Shown here one piece after another: positions 45,569 to 55,099 of a stretch of 64,000 bases of DNA. Each line of letters opens with the position of its first letter. Position 1 is the stretch's first letter. Origin of the DNA: Gaiellasilicea sp037720595 (GTDB taxonomy: Bacteria > Actinomycetota > Thermoleophilia > Gaiellales > Gaiellaceae). Location: positions 62,001 to 126,000 of the forward strand of contig JBBJLW010000005.1 of the NCBI GenBank assembly GCA_037720595.1, in the 5' to 3' direction. Position numbers and translations under genes: made by a program. The notes beneath the pieces were generated by a model. That model did no database searches, was not told the origin of the DNA, and was given only the letters and a program-made list of their open reading frames with translations.

Positions 45569-47721
45569 AGCAGATCGCCCAGCGCATGCGGGACGGGCAG
45601 ATGCAGGTGCTCGACGTACCTCTCCCGGAGCTCGGCGATTCGGAGATCTTGGTACGCAGCGAAGCGTCGCTCGTGAGCGCCGGCACGGAACGCGCGAAGG
45701 TGACGGTGGCACGCGACAGCCTGATTGGCAAGGCACGGCGACGGCCGGATCAAGCGAGAAAGGTGATCGAAAAGGCGCGGCGTGACGGGGTGCGGGAGAC
45801 GGTTCAGGCAGTGCGGCGCCAGCTGGACGAGCTGGCCCCACTGGGATATTGCGTCGCTGGCCGAGTCGAACGCGTCGGAGCGCTCGTGCGAGACCTCAAC
45901 CCCGGCGATCGCGTCGCGTGCGGCGGCGAGGGCGCCGGCCACGCAGAAATGATCGTGGTGCCTACGAACCTCGGCGTACGGGTGCCGGACGAGGTATCGA
46001 TTGAAGCAGCCGCCTTCACGACGCTCGGTGCAATAGCCCTTCACGGCTTTCGGCAGGCAGAATTGCGGCTCGGCGAGAGCGTCGCGGTCGTCGGGATGGG
46101 TCTCGTCGGTCAACTATCGGCCAGAATTGCTCGCGCGGCCGGCTGCGAAGTGTTGGGTATCGATCTCGACTCGTGGCGGCTGGACGTCGGGGAGGCGGCG
46201 GGGGCCCTCAACCGCTCTCGCAAGCGTGCCGAGGTAACTGATGATCTGCACGGCATGTGGGATGCCGTGCTCGTTACCGCGGCCGCGCCATCCTCGAATG
46301 ATCCGGTCTCCCTCGCCACCGAACTCGCTCGTGATCGGGGCCGGATAGTTGTGGTGGGAGATGTCAAGCTCGAGCTTGACCGCAGCCGGCTCTATGAGCG
46401 AGAGCTCGAGCTGCGCCTCGCGCGGTCCTATGGGCCGGGTCGTTACGATCGCGAATACGAGGCTCGCGGACTCGATTACCCGCTTCCCTACGTTCGATGG
46501 ACCGAACGCCGAAATATGGCTGCTTTCCTGACGATGCTCGCGAGGCAGGAGGTCTCGGTCGACGACCTCATCACCCACACGTTCTCGATCGACCATGCGG
46601 AAGATGCATTCGACCTTCTAGCTTCCCCAGAGGAGCGCTCCCTCGCGTTGATCATCAGCTACGCGAGCGAGTCGGACAAAGCGCCCGTAGCACCCGTCTC
46701 GGCGCGTAACCGTGGGCGCTTCATTCCGGGCCCGTCGGTCGGGATCATCGGCGCCGGCAGCTTCGCCCAGCGTCAGTTGATCCCACTTTCCCTCAAGTTC
46801 GGACTGACGCTCGACCTGGTTGCAACCTCGTCGGGCCTCTCAGCAGTTTCTACCGCTCAGCGATTCAAGTTCGACCGCGGCGCCTGCACCGTTCCGGAAC
46901 TCATTGCGGACGACACTCTCGCCGGCGTGATAATCGCAACACGGCACGATCGACACTCGGATCTCGTGCTCGAGGCTCTGCGCGCAGGTAAGGCCGTATT
47001 CGTCGAGAAGCCGCTGTGCCTCAACGAGAGCGAGCTCGCGGAGATCGAAGCTGAGCTCCACCTGTCTGACGCGCCGCCGCTCATGGTCGGGTTCAACCGC
47101 CGTTGGGCGCCTTTGAAGATCGCTCTGAAGAATTTCGTCGGAGCCCAAGGCCCCTCGCAGGTACTGATTCGTGTCAGTGCAGGACCGCTGGCGGACGACC
47201 ACTGGCTCAACGACCCGGTCGAGGGCGGCGGCCGGCTCGTCGGCGAGGGCTGCCATTTCTTCGATCTCCTGGTCGACATCGTCGGTGCTCCACCCGTGGC
47301 GGTGAGTGCGCAGGCTCACGCTCGCGCCAATGAGCCTGTCCAGTGTGTTCAGGACTTCACCGCCTCAGTCCGTTTTGCAGATGGATCACTCGGCACACTC
47401 GTCTACTCGTCGATGGGTAGCTCTCGGTTGGGGAAGGAGCTACTCGAGGTACATCGGGGTACGCGCTCCGCGCGACTGGATGACTTTACCTCCCTCACGA
47501 TGTGGGGTAACGGGAGGTCGGTCAGCGAACGTTCGCGCAACCGCGACAAGGGCCATTCGGCACAGATAGAACGCTTCGCACAGATTGTTCGAGGCGAACT
47601 CGAGCCACCCAATCCCGCGAGCTATATCACGTCGATGCGGGTGACGTTTGCGGCACTGCGCGCTCTGCAGAGCGGGCGCGAGCAGCTCCTGGAACATGAT
47701 ATTTCGAAAGAAGAGAGTTAG
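45565..47721 (+). CDS. Bi-domain oxidoreductase: zinc-type alcohol dehydrogenase + Gfo/Idh/MocA
   Basis: A 718-aa protein of a known two-domain family found in polysaccharide loci. The MDR/ADH-like half (1-375) has LGYCVAGRVERVGALVRDLN, GDRVACGGEGAGHAE and the Rossmann VAVVGMGLVGQLSARIARAA. The second half (about 390-700) is Gfo/Idh/MocA: GIIGAGSFAQRQLIPLSLK, VFVEKPLCLNESEL, EGCHFFDLLVDIVGA. The substrate is unknown, probably a nucleotide-linked or lipid-linked sugar. It overlaps the GT4 gene by four bases. Confidence 0.9.
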   Translation: MKQIAQRMRDGQMQVLDVPLPELGDSEILVRSEASLVSAGTERAKVTVARDSLIGKARRRPDQARKVIEKARRDGVRETVQAVRRQLDELAPLGYCVAGRVERVGALVRDLNPGDRVACGGEGAGHAEMIVVPTNLGVRVPDEVSIEAAAFTTLGAIALHGFRQAELRLGESVAVVGMGLVGQLSARIARAAGCEVLGIDLDSWRLDVGEAAGALNRSRKRAEVTDDLHGMWDAVLVTAAAPSSNDPVSLATELARDRGRIVVVGDVKLELDRSRLYERELELRLARSYGPGRYDREYEARGLDYPLPYVRWTERRNMAAFLTMLARQEVSVDDLITHTFSIDHAEDAFDLLASPEERSLALIISYASESDKAPVAPVSARNRGRFIPGPSVGIIGAGSFAQRQLIPLSLKFGLTLDLVATSSGLSAVSTAQRFKFDRGACTVPELIADDTLAGVIIATRHDRHSDLVLEALRAGKAVFVEKPLCLNESELAEIEAELHLSDAPPLMVGFNRRWAPLKIALKNFVGAQGPSQVLIRVSAGPLADDHWLNDPVEGGGRLVGEGCHFFDLLVDIVGAPPVAVSAQAHARANEPVQCVQDFTASVRFADGSLGTLVYSSMGSSRLGKELLEVHRGTRSARLDDFTSLTMWGNGRSVSERSRNRDKGHSAQIERFAQIVRGELEPPNPASYITSMRVTFAALRALQSGREQLLEHDISKEES

Positions 47722-47724
47722 TAA

Positions 47725-49653
47725 GTGTGTGGGATCTGCGGAACCGTCGGGCGCGCCGAACCGGCGGAGCTCGAGTACATGACCGACATCATGGCCCATC
47801 GCGGGCCCGACGGCACCGGCGTGCGAATCTTTCCCGGCGAGCTTCCGGCCGGCCTCGGTCACCGAAGGCTCGCTATCCTCGACCCGACACCAGCCGGCGC
47901 GCAGCCGATGGAGTTCGGTGGGAGGTGGTGGATTACCTACAACGGTGAGCTGTATAACTTTCGGGAGCTTCGGCTAGAATTAGAGCAGCAAGGCGAGCGC
48001 TTCCGCACCGAGTGCGACACCGAGGTGCTGCTCCGGATGTTCGCTCTGTACGGACCGGCCATGCTCTCTCGCCTCAATGGGATCTACGCTTTGGGGATCT
48101 GGGATGACCGCGATAAGACCCTCTTTCTCGCGCGCGACCGCCTGGGCGTCAAGCCCCTGTACTACACACATCAGAACAGTTGCTTCGCCTTTGCGTCGGA
48201 GCTCAAGGCGCTCCTCCCTCTAATTGGGCGACCCGAACTAGACCCAACAGCTCTTGCCGACTATCTCACCTTGCTCTGGGTTCCCGATCCCAAGACCGCC
48301 TTCCGCAACATCTACAAGATGCCCCCCGGTCACTACGGTTGGTTTCAGAACGGCAAATTGACGACTACCCAGTATTGGGATCTACAATTTGATCCGGAAG
48401 AGCTATCCGAAGCGGAGTGGAGCAACCGCGTGCAAGTGGCGGTCGGAGAGGCCGTACGACGGCAGACGATCAGCGATGTCCCACTGGGCAGCTTCCTGAG
48501 TGGAGGCATCGACTCGTCGGCAGTTGTGGCGGCGATGGCTGCCGGTGGTGAGCGCGTGAGTACGTACACGATCGGATTCTCGAAGGAAGACCTTCGCCAC
48601 GAGATCGTGCCGGACGACCTGCGGTTCGCGAGGCAAATGGGTCAGATGTTGAACACCGACTACAACGAACGCATTCTCGAGCCGGACGTCCTCGACCTGC
48701 TCCCCAAGACGATCTGGCACCTCGAGGAGCCTGTGGCCGACCCGGCTGCTATCTCCACATTTCTGATCTGCCGCGAGGCTAGGAGCCGGATGCCAGTGAT
48801 GCTCAGCGGGGTTGGGGGGGACGAGATCTTCGCGGGGTATCCACGCTACCTTGCGTATTCGATCTCGCGATCCCTCGATCGCCTACCCAGAGGAGCGCTT
48901 AAGTCGGCCGAGATGGCGGCCCGGTTTGTTGCGCAACCCGGCGGCCCCGGACGGCTGCGAGGGCCTAGGCGGAATCTGTGGAAGTTCATGCGTGCCGCCG
49001 GGCTGCCGCGCGATGCGCGATATCTTTCATTCTCGAGCTATTACACCCAGGGCGAGCTGCACGACATTCTCTCGCCCGGGCTCATCGACCGTGATTACGA
49101 CCCGCTTGCGAAGCATCGCTCATACCTCGCGGCTAAGGCACCCGACGACGAGTTGAGTCGTCTGCTTTATCTCGACACAAAGACTTTTTTGCCGTGCCTC
49201 AACCTTACGTATACCGACAAGATGGCAATGGCGGCCTCGGTCGAGGTGCGAGTGCCGCTACTCGATGACGAGCTCGTCGAGCTCGCCGCCCGCATTCCTT
49301 CTGAACTGAAGCTGAAACGGCTTCGAAGAAAGTACATTTTCAAAAGAAGTCAGGAAGGCATTTTGCCCCGAGACGTTATCTGGCGCCGAAAGGCAGGGTT
49401 CGGTGCGCCGGTTACCTCGTGGCTATCGGGCGAGCTCAGCCCCCTCATAGATGAACTCCTTTCTGATGAAGCAATTCGCGAGCGCGGTCTGGTCGATGTA
49501 GCGTCTGTCAGACGTCTTCAGCGCGATAATGCGACCGGAAGTGCTGACAACAGCCTACGGATATACGCACTGCTATCGCTGGAACTATGGTGCCGGACGT
49601 TCATCGATCGATCCTGGAAGTTCGGCGAAACACGGACAAGCATCACGCCCTGA
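47725..49653 (+). CDS. asnB: AsnB-type glutamine-dependent amidotransferase
   Basis: A 642-aa class II amidotransferase/asparagine-synthetase. Cys2 nucleophile (MCGICGTVGRAEPAELEYMT), AHRGPDGTG, TYNGELYNFRELRLELE, then the synthetase PP-motif SGGIDSSAVVAAMA and GVGGDEIFAGYPRYLAY. GTG 47725, 3 bp after the oxidoreductase stop. In polysaccharide loci such proteins amidate uronic acids (WbpS-like), which fits the diacetamido-uronate genes upstream; true asparagine synthesis is also possible. Confidence 0.93.
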   Translation: MCGICGTVGRAEPAELEYMTDIMAHRGPDGTGVRIFPGELPAGLGHRRLAILDPTPAGAQPMEFGGRWWITYNGELYNFRELRLELEQQGERFRTECDTEVLLRMFALYGPAMLSRLNGIYALGIWDDRDKTLFLARDRLGVKPLYYTHQNSCFAFASELKALLPLIGRPELDPTALADYLTLLWVPDPKTAFRNIYKMPPGHYGWFQNGKLTTTQYWDLQFDPEELSEAEWSNRVQVAVGEAVRRQTISDVPLGSFLSGGIDSSAVVAAMAAGGERVSTYTIGFSKEDLRHEIVPDDLRFARQMGQMLNTDYNERILEPDVLDLLPKTIWHLEEPVADPAAISTFLICREARSRMPVMLSGVGGDEIFAGYPRYLAYSISRSLDRLPRGALKSAEMAARFVAQPGGPGRLRGPRRNLWKFMRAAGLPRDARYLSFSSYYTQGELHDILSPGLIDRDYDPLAKHRSYLAAKAPDDELSRLLYLDTKTFLPCLNLTYTDKMAMAASVEVRVPLLDDELVELAARIPSELKLKRLRRKYIFKRSQEGILPRDVIWRRKAGFGAPVTSWLSGELSPLIDELLSDEAIRERGLVDVASVRRLQRDNATGSADNSLRIYALLSLELWCRTFIDRSWKFGETRTSITP

Positions 49654-50018
49654 CGGCGTCTGATTGATCACGATCTGCCGGTTCGCTGGCTGAGCAGGTT
49701 GCAATTCGACCCAGTCAAGGCTTTCCCGCGGACTTTGGCTTCGACGACGCCAAGACGATCTTGACCGGCTCTTCGCCCCTTGTCGAAGGAGTCCCTTGTC
49801 GAAGGAGTCCCTTGTCGAAGGACGGAGGGACGCGTGCATCCCGGCATGGGTTGTCAAGCACGGGCCGACGAATGGGTGCGGCGGCACGAGCGTGACGGCG
49901 AACCTGCCCGCGTCCGACCCGCCCGCCTCACCGCGTCAGCAGCACGTTGGCTGCAAGATTCCTGCGTCAACAGGCGGTGAGTCCGCACTCGGTCAAGGGG
50001 GAGTCTCCGCAGCGGACT
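49654..50018. other. Gene-free 365 bp with a short tandem repeat
   Basis: No open frame with a believable start or protein-like composition is present between asnB and the IS5 copy. Short frames around 49780-50038 run over the tandem repeat and are Arg/Pro-rich translation of GC-rich DNA. Confidence 0.6.
49779..49822. repeat. 16-bp tandem repeat, 2.75 copies
   Basis: The unit CTTGTCGAAGGAGTCC is present twice in full plus 12 bases of a third copy, with no mismatches. It lies in the gap before the IS5 element. Confidence 0.85.
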
Positions 50019-50924
50019 TAGAACTCATTTCAGATTGAGCTCCTGAGCCGTCGGAAGCAGACGAGGCAGCAGCCGAGGGCGAGCATCGCCTCGTGCATCT
50101 CGGCTCGGCGCTCGTAGCGGACGAGCAGGCGCTTGAAGTTGTGCAGCCAGGCGAAGGTGCGCTCAACGACCCAGCGGTAGCGGCCGAGCCTGGAGCCGTG
50201 CTCGGTCTGGCGGCGCGCGATCACGGGTTTGATTCCGCTTCCCAGACCTGGCGGCGGTACTTGTCATGGTCGTAGCCGCGGTCGGCGAGCACGCAGTCCG
50301 GGCGCCGGCGAGGACGGCCCAACGAGGCCGCGTACCGCAGGCACAGCGTCGAGGAGCGGGATCAGCTGGGTGACGTCGTTGCGGTTCGAGCCGGTGAGCG
50401 CGTAGGCGAGCGGGATCCCTGTCTGATCGACAAGGAGATGGTGCTTGGAGCCGGGACGGCCCCTGTCGACCGGGCTCGGGCCCGTTTCGGAGCCCCCTTT
50501 TTCGCTTGGATCTGGCTCGAGTCGGCGATCGCCCGCGACCACTCGAGCTCGCCCGCGGCGCGCAACCGAGCCAACAAGAGCGCGTGCAGCTGCGCCCACA
50601 CTCCCGCCCGCTGCCACTCGTCGAGACGGCGCCAGCAAGTCACACCCGAGCCGAAGCCAAGCTCGGCCGGCAAGTGCTGCCAGGCGATTCCGGTGTGCAG
50701 CACGAACAGAATCCCCTGCAGCGCCTCCCGGTCGGGCAAACGCTTGCGGCCCGGATAACGGAAGCGTCGCTCCCGCCTCGGCAACAGCGGCTCGACAAGC
50801 CCCCACAGCTCGTCAGAGACAATCCACGGCGCAGCAGCCATCGGCACACCTCCCAGCTTGACGACAGATGCCGACGGCATTCGCCACCAGGGAACGGGTC
50901 ACTTCATTCAGAAATGAGTTCTAA
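50019..50924 (-). mobile_element. IS5-family (IS427-like) insertion sequence, decayed
   Basis: Terminal inverted repeats are visible: TTAGAACTCATTTCAGA at the left end and its inverse with one mismatch (TCAGAAATGAGTTCTAA) at 50908-50924. The flanks share TA, a plausible target duplication. The roughly 906-bp length and two-frame transposase fit the IS427 subgroup. Confidence 0.85.
50030..50880 (-). pseudogene. IS5-family transposase, one programmed-type and two disabling frameshifts
   Basis: The first frame runs from ATG 50880 (or 50841, MAAAPWIVSDELWGLVEPLL) to the A5G5 run near 50500. There the sense moves back one base to EKGGSETGPSPVDRGRPGSK, the -1 shift normal for IS427 elements. After LLDAVPAVRG it shifts again (RPDCVLADRGYDHDKYRRQV) and once more before IARRQTEHGSRLGRYRWVVE and RTFAWLHNFKRLLVRYERR. 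The DDE residues (AIADSS, LADRGYD, VVERTF) survive in three frames, so the protein cannot be made intact. Confidence 0.88.
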
Positions 50925-51246
50925 AGGGCGACTGCTATAGGTCGACGTGCCCGGTCACTTCGCCGGCGATCACCAAGTGGGCGGGTTTTAGCCTTGCGGC
51001 TTCCCGGTGGTCGGTGGTGCAACGATACCTCTCGACCCCGTGGTCTTGCGCCCTTCCACTCCTTCCGGGAAACGTCGCTGCCGGCTCGCAGCTTCGAGTC
51101 GCCGTTCGCCAGATCTACCGCCGTCGACCGCGCCTTCCCATCCGGAAGACGGTGATCTGGGCGAGCGGCGTTCCCGCGCCCGTTTCCACATGCGGGTGCT
51201 GCCGGAGTTCTGCAGTTACTAACCCGGTAGGCAATTAGCTGACGGT
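50925..51246. other. Gene-free 322 bp between IS remnants
   Basis: Several short frames overlap here but none has a start with SD or a recognisable motif. Probably eroded insertion-sequence DNA. Confidence 0.5.
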
Positions 51247-51519
51247 TCAGGCTGCATAGGCGACATCGGGGTGGTGGAAGAAGGCGCGGATCACGTGGGG
51301 TCGTTTTTGGCGGCGATGGAGGTGGCTTCTGGTGCCGTCGAGCAGTTCCTCGGGGTGGCGCGGTCGTTTGCGTGTGAGCGCGGCGCGCTTGGTGTCGTTG
51401 TTCAGCAGCTCGGCCGGGTTGAGCTCGGGGCTGTAGCCGGGTAGGCGGTGGTCCTCGATCAGCAACAAAACCGCTTCAAGCCCGAGGTGATTGCGTGCGC
51501 CGCATAGAAGGTTGACCAA
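51247..51519 (-). pseudogene. C-terminal fragment of an IS630-family transposase
   Basis: The minus-strand frame reads LPGYSPELNPAELLNNDTKR, the IS630 DDE-domain end with the final catalytic Glu. A 45-residue tail with HHPDVAYAA follows. The N-terminal helix-turn-helix and the first two Asp residues are absent and no matching inverted repeat is visible, so this is a relic. Confidence 0.8.
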
Positions 51520-51582
51520 GGGTGTCTCATCGGATATTCTCGACGGTGAATTGCGGTCGGTCGGTGCTCTCTCGGATAACCC

Positions 51583-52461
51583 TTGAAGCCAGATTCTCCT
51601 GCCCAGCGCTCTTTCGAGCCTCCATTTTCCTCGGCTCCCCTGGGCGCGCTGCCGTATCCCAATGTGTCCCGAGAAGATACGTTCGCGCGCGACGTCTGGG
51701 ACAAGACGCGGGACGGTCTCTTACCACTCGGATCGGCGCCGGAGCGAGCCATGCTCGCAGCCACGGTCGAGCTTGCGTCGCTGCAACGCGGGGCCAAGGT
51801 CGCCGAGCTCGGCTGCGGGTTCGCCCGCTACCTTCCCTATCTCGCGCGCGACCATGGGGTGCGGGTTGCGGGAGCGGACTTCTCCCGCGAGAGCATCGAC
51901 CACACGCGCGCAGCTCTTCGCACGCTCGGCGTGGACGCCTCGGAGATCGTCGTGGACGATCTCCTGTCGTACTGCCCGCGGCACGCCGGCGAATTCGATG
52001 CCGTCGTCTCCTATGGGCTGATCGAGCACTTTCTCGACCTCGACGGCATCCTCGAGCTGCACTTCCGCTGCGCAAGGCCCGGCGGCCGCGTGCTGGTCTG
52101 CGCACCCAACCTCTCCGGCCCGAACTTGAGCTGGGCGCGCCGCGTTGCTCCCGAGCTCCTCACCTGGCACCGCGAGATCGCGGCAGCCGACGTGGCCGCT
52201 GTCTTCGTCGCACTGGGCGCGGAGGACGTCCACGCCCGCTCTCTCGGTGGCCCGCGGCTCTTCGCGTATCCCCACGACACTGGGAGGCCTGCCTCTGCTG
52301 TCCTCGCGAAAACCGTGAGGAAGCTCTTCAACGGGTTCGGCGAAGGTCTGTCGCGGATCTCGGAGCGGACCGCCACGCACCTAGCGGGAGAGCGGCTAAG
52401 CTCATTCTTCGTGGTTGCCGGAACCAAACCGGCACTCTTGAATCTCTCGCGGCCGGAATAG
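51583..52461 (+). CDS. Class I SAM-dependent methyltransferase
   Basis: A 292-aa methyltransferase. SAM-binding motif I is VAELGCGFARYLPYLA. It is followed by GVRVAGADFSRESIDHTR, EIVVDDLLSY, the post-I segment FDAVVSYGLIEHFLD and RPGGRVLVCAPN. The start is TTG 51583; the protein begins KPDSPAQRSFEPPFSSAPLG with no SD, so the exact start is doubtful. It lies between IS relics but the frame is intact. It may belong to the polysaccharide locus. Confidence 0.85.
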   Translation: MKPDSPAQRSFEPPFSSAPLGALPYPNVSREDTFARDVWDKTRDGLLPLGSAPERAMLAATVELASLQRGAKVAELGCGFARYLPYLARDHGVRVAGADFSRESIDHTRAALRTLGVDASEIVVDDLLSYCPRHAGEFDAVVSYGLIEHFLDLDGILELHFRCARPGGRVLVCAPNLSGPNLSWARRVAPELLTWHREIAAADVAAVFVALGAEDVHARSLGGPRLFAYPHDTGRPASAVLAKTVRKLFNGFGEGLSRISERTATHLAGERLSSFFVVAGTKPALLNLSRPE

Positions 52462-52807
52462 CTGCGAACGCAGATGAGCCAGCGCGTCCTGGCCTCGCCC
52501 AGGCCAGAGGACGGACTTTTTGCCTGAACCTTGGAGATTTCTGACAGCCTAATCTTGTAAGGGAGTTGTTTCAATGGCCTGGTGAGACCACGACGGGGCG
52601 ACCCCTTGCGGCCCGAGGTTCTTCGGTACGGCGACCTTCTCGGCATGGTTCGCCTACCCGGCGCCCGCACAGGCAACGCGCTGTCCGGGCGCGAGGCCTT
52701 CCACACACCGACGACATCGATCCCGAACGCCTGACAGCCGGAAGCAGACAGGATGCGGACGGCCAGTTGTCCCACGCCCGGACCCGACGCGGACGACGAC
52801 GCCTGCC

Positions 52808-53030
52808 GACGAGTAGCCCATCGGCGCAAGCGCGTTCAGCCACGAGGCGCGAGCGGATCTCGCGCCGATCCCAGAGGCGTCCGAGGTCCTAGACCCACTC
52901 GAAGTAGGACACGGTCACGCCGCCCGCGTTCGTGAGGACGTCGGGCAGCACGGGGATGCCGCGCCCGGCGAGGATCGCGTCGGCCTCGACCGAGGTGGGC
53001 CCGTTCGCTCCCTGGCGATCAGCGTCGACT
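52808..53030 (-). pseudogene. Fragment of a Glu/Leu/Phe/Val dehydrogenase gene
   Basis: The minus strand encodes GANGPTSVEADAILAGRGIP, VLPDVLTNAGGVTVSYFEWV, the conserved C-terminal part of NAD(P)-dependent glutamate dehydrogenases. A TAG then stands where the family has Gln. The frame continues DLGRLWDRREIRSRL past it. Both the N-terminal two thirds and the last residues are missing. The frame runs upstream directly into helicase sequence. Confidence 0.82.
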
Positions 53031-53059
53031 GGATCCGGCCCGCGTTCTGCGCAATCCCT

Positions 53060-53590
53060 TTGACGTCTGCTATTGACGAAGAGGATGAAGTCCTCATAGG
53101 GATCGCCAGGCGCACCAGAGGCAAGCAGCGCTCTCCTCGCCTGCCGCAGCGTCTCCGTATGTTCGTCGTACTCGTCGCGCTCGGTCGGAGCGAACGCGAC
53201 CGGCATGAGCGCGACCCGGAACGGCGCCACAACGCCCTCGCCAACTGCGTCCGCGTAGCCGTACGAGAAGACGACTCCGCCGAAGTACGGGTCGAGCACG
53301 TCTTCGTGGCCGCCGTCATCGCGCGCGTAGATCGCTGTAAGTCCGAGCCGGCGCTCAAACCGCTCCTCGAGCGCCAACCGGAACTGTTCGCTGGCGTAGC
53401 GGTGGCACTCGTCGGCGATCAAGAGGCCTCGCCTGCGCGAAGGACACCGATCCGCGCATTAGGCATCTGCCGTTCAAGAGCTGCCACCCACTGCTCGAGC
53501 AGTGGGTGCGTCGGAACGACCACAGCGACCTTCCCGTCCTCGGTCAGGTGTCGCTCGACCGCCGCGAGCGCACCGCGAACCTGCCCTTCC
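53060..53590 (-). pseudogene. Fragment of a superfamily II DEAD/DEAH helicase
   Basis: In one minus-strand frame, ALAAVERHLTEDGKVAVVVP followed by THPLLEQWVAAL is helicase motif Ia. After a frame change near 53425 comes LIADECHRYASEQFRLALEE (motif II, DECH) and RLGLTAIYARDDGGHEDVLD (motif III region). The Walker A end is cut off at about 53590 and the C-terminal RecA domain is replaced by glutamate dehydrogenase sequence at about 53050-53090. Confidence 0.8.
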
Positions 53591-54934
53591 GGGTCGGCGG
53601 CAAGACGTACGAGCTCCCGGTGACGTTCTACTTCTTCGATGCGGCCGGACGGGCGGCAGCAGACTCGGACACCGTGGGCGACAAGAAGAACTTCGTTGCC
53701 CACGGACACACCCTGATGTTCACGTCGAACGGCCAGGCGCACCACCACTGGACGCCACTCGAGTTCCGCGACCGCACGAAGCTGAACAAGATCGCGAAGC
53801 ACGTGCTCGTGATTGTGGCAGATCCGCTGCCGATCGCCGTGCGGACTGACTTCTTCACGGCCGACCGCTCAGGCGTGCGCGCGAGCGAGGAGACGCTGAG
53901 GCTGGAGTCCAGCGTGGCGGAGTTCCTCGCGGGATGGGACGAGCTCCGCGAGATCAACAGCGACCTCGTGCTGGAGTCGATCAACTCCTCTCGGAGCGGA
54001 CGGCCGACACTTGAAGTTTCGCGGCAAATCAGGAGGGCGATCGCTGCACGTGATCACGGGTTCTCGCTACGCGGAACGAGCCCCGGTGGGCCGTTCGGCG
54101 CGGAGCAACTAAAGAAGATGCCGCCGAAGCCGCCGGCCGTGCTCCACGCGGATCCAACGGTACTCCGCGGGCCGGAGTGCATGACGGCTGTGTCTGGCTC
54201 GTCGAAGACGGTCCGTTACGTGCTGGATGCGAGAGACGAATTCATCGTCAGCGGCCGCGGCCGTCTCACGGTGCGGTGCACCCACCCCGAGATAGGAGAC
54301 GAGGACATCGCTGTCGGGCCGCTGCACAACGGGAGGATCCGTGTGATCGTGACCGTGCCGGCGGAGGCCGAACTGGGCGAGTTTCGGCTGATTGCTGGCG
54401 TCTACGGTTGGGAGCGCGCCTCAGGCGGTCTCGGGCGCGACCTCGAGTGCCAGACTGACTTTCAAGTCGTGGCAGAGCCCGTAAAGCGGCCGCCGGCGCA
54501 GCAGAATGGGAAGAAGAACGCTAAATCCTCCGATGGGCCGCAGGATCGCGTTGCTTTGGCGCGGCTCGGAGGAGTCCGGGTTCACTCCGATCGTCCCCGG
54601 AAAGGTCGAGGAGGTCGCCGCTCGGCTGCTCGCGAACGAATCGGAGTACGCGGAGCTCGCCGAGCTCGGAGACGCGCCAGTGCTCACGATCTACTTGAAC
54701 CACGACTACGCGCCGCTGAAGCACTACATGGGCGTGCGACAGAGGGAGCTCGTTTCCGGATCTCCCGCACAGGATCGCTATGCGGTCGACCTTGGCGTGG
54801 CGATGCTCGTGTTGCACCAAGAGCGCGAGTCACGGGTGAGCAAGGGCGAGAGGGTGGACGAGGCCCTCTTGGAGACCGCCAGGCACCCGGCGGCGCAGGG
54901 AGCGCTAGCATCCTTCCGTAGTTCGACGAGCTAG
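53560..54934 (+). pseudogene. Truncated, frameshifted large protein of unknown family
   Basis: The plus frame from about 53560 gives a clearly protein-like sequence: LPFRVGGKTYELPVTFYFFD, FVAHGHTLMFTSNGQAHHHW, KHVLVIVADPLPIAVRTDFF. It reminds me of the C-terminal halves of GHKL/HSP90-like ATP-binding proteins from accessory islands, but this is only an impression. Near 54540 the sense shifts by one base to IALLWRGSEESGFTPIVPGK and NHDYAPLKHYMGVRQREL, ending at 54934. No N-terminal ATPase motifs remain and the upstream DNA is the helicase relic on the other strand. Confidence 0.6.
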
Positions 54935-55099
54935 TGAAACAGGCGGCCGGCGGCCTGTGAGGGAAGAACCGGTCTTTTTTGTGGAAGGTGCCGGTGGTGT
55001 GTCCTCGTACGCCGCCGCTGCGTGTGCCTGACTTGAGTAAACGTAGACGAGAACACCGGCGACAGCTGGCGGATATTGATCTTTGTACACCTCTCAAAT

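Noticed and set aside
49585..49887. 100-codon minus-strand frame after asnB
   Set aside because: Overlaps the asnB end and the 16-bp repeat, no motif, no SD.
51007..51238. Short plus-strand frames of 70-74 codons between IS relics
   Set aside because: No start context, biased composition, no recognisable motif.
52566..52935. Short plus and minus frames after the methyltransferase
   Set aside because: Arg-rich translations; the only support in this stretch is the dehydrogenase relic ending near 52808.
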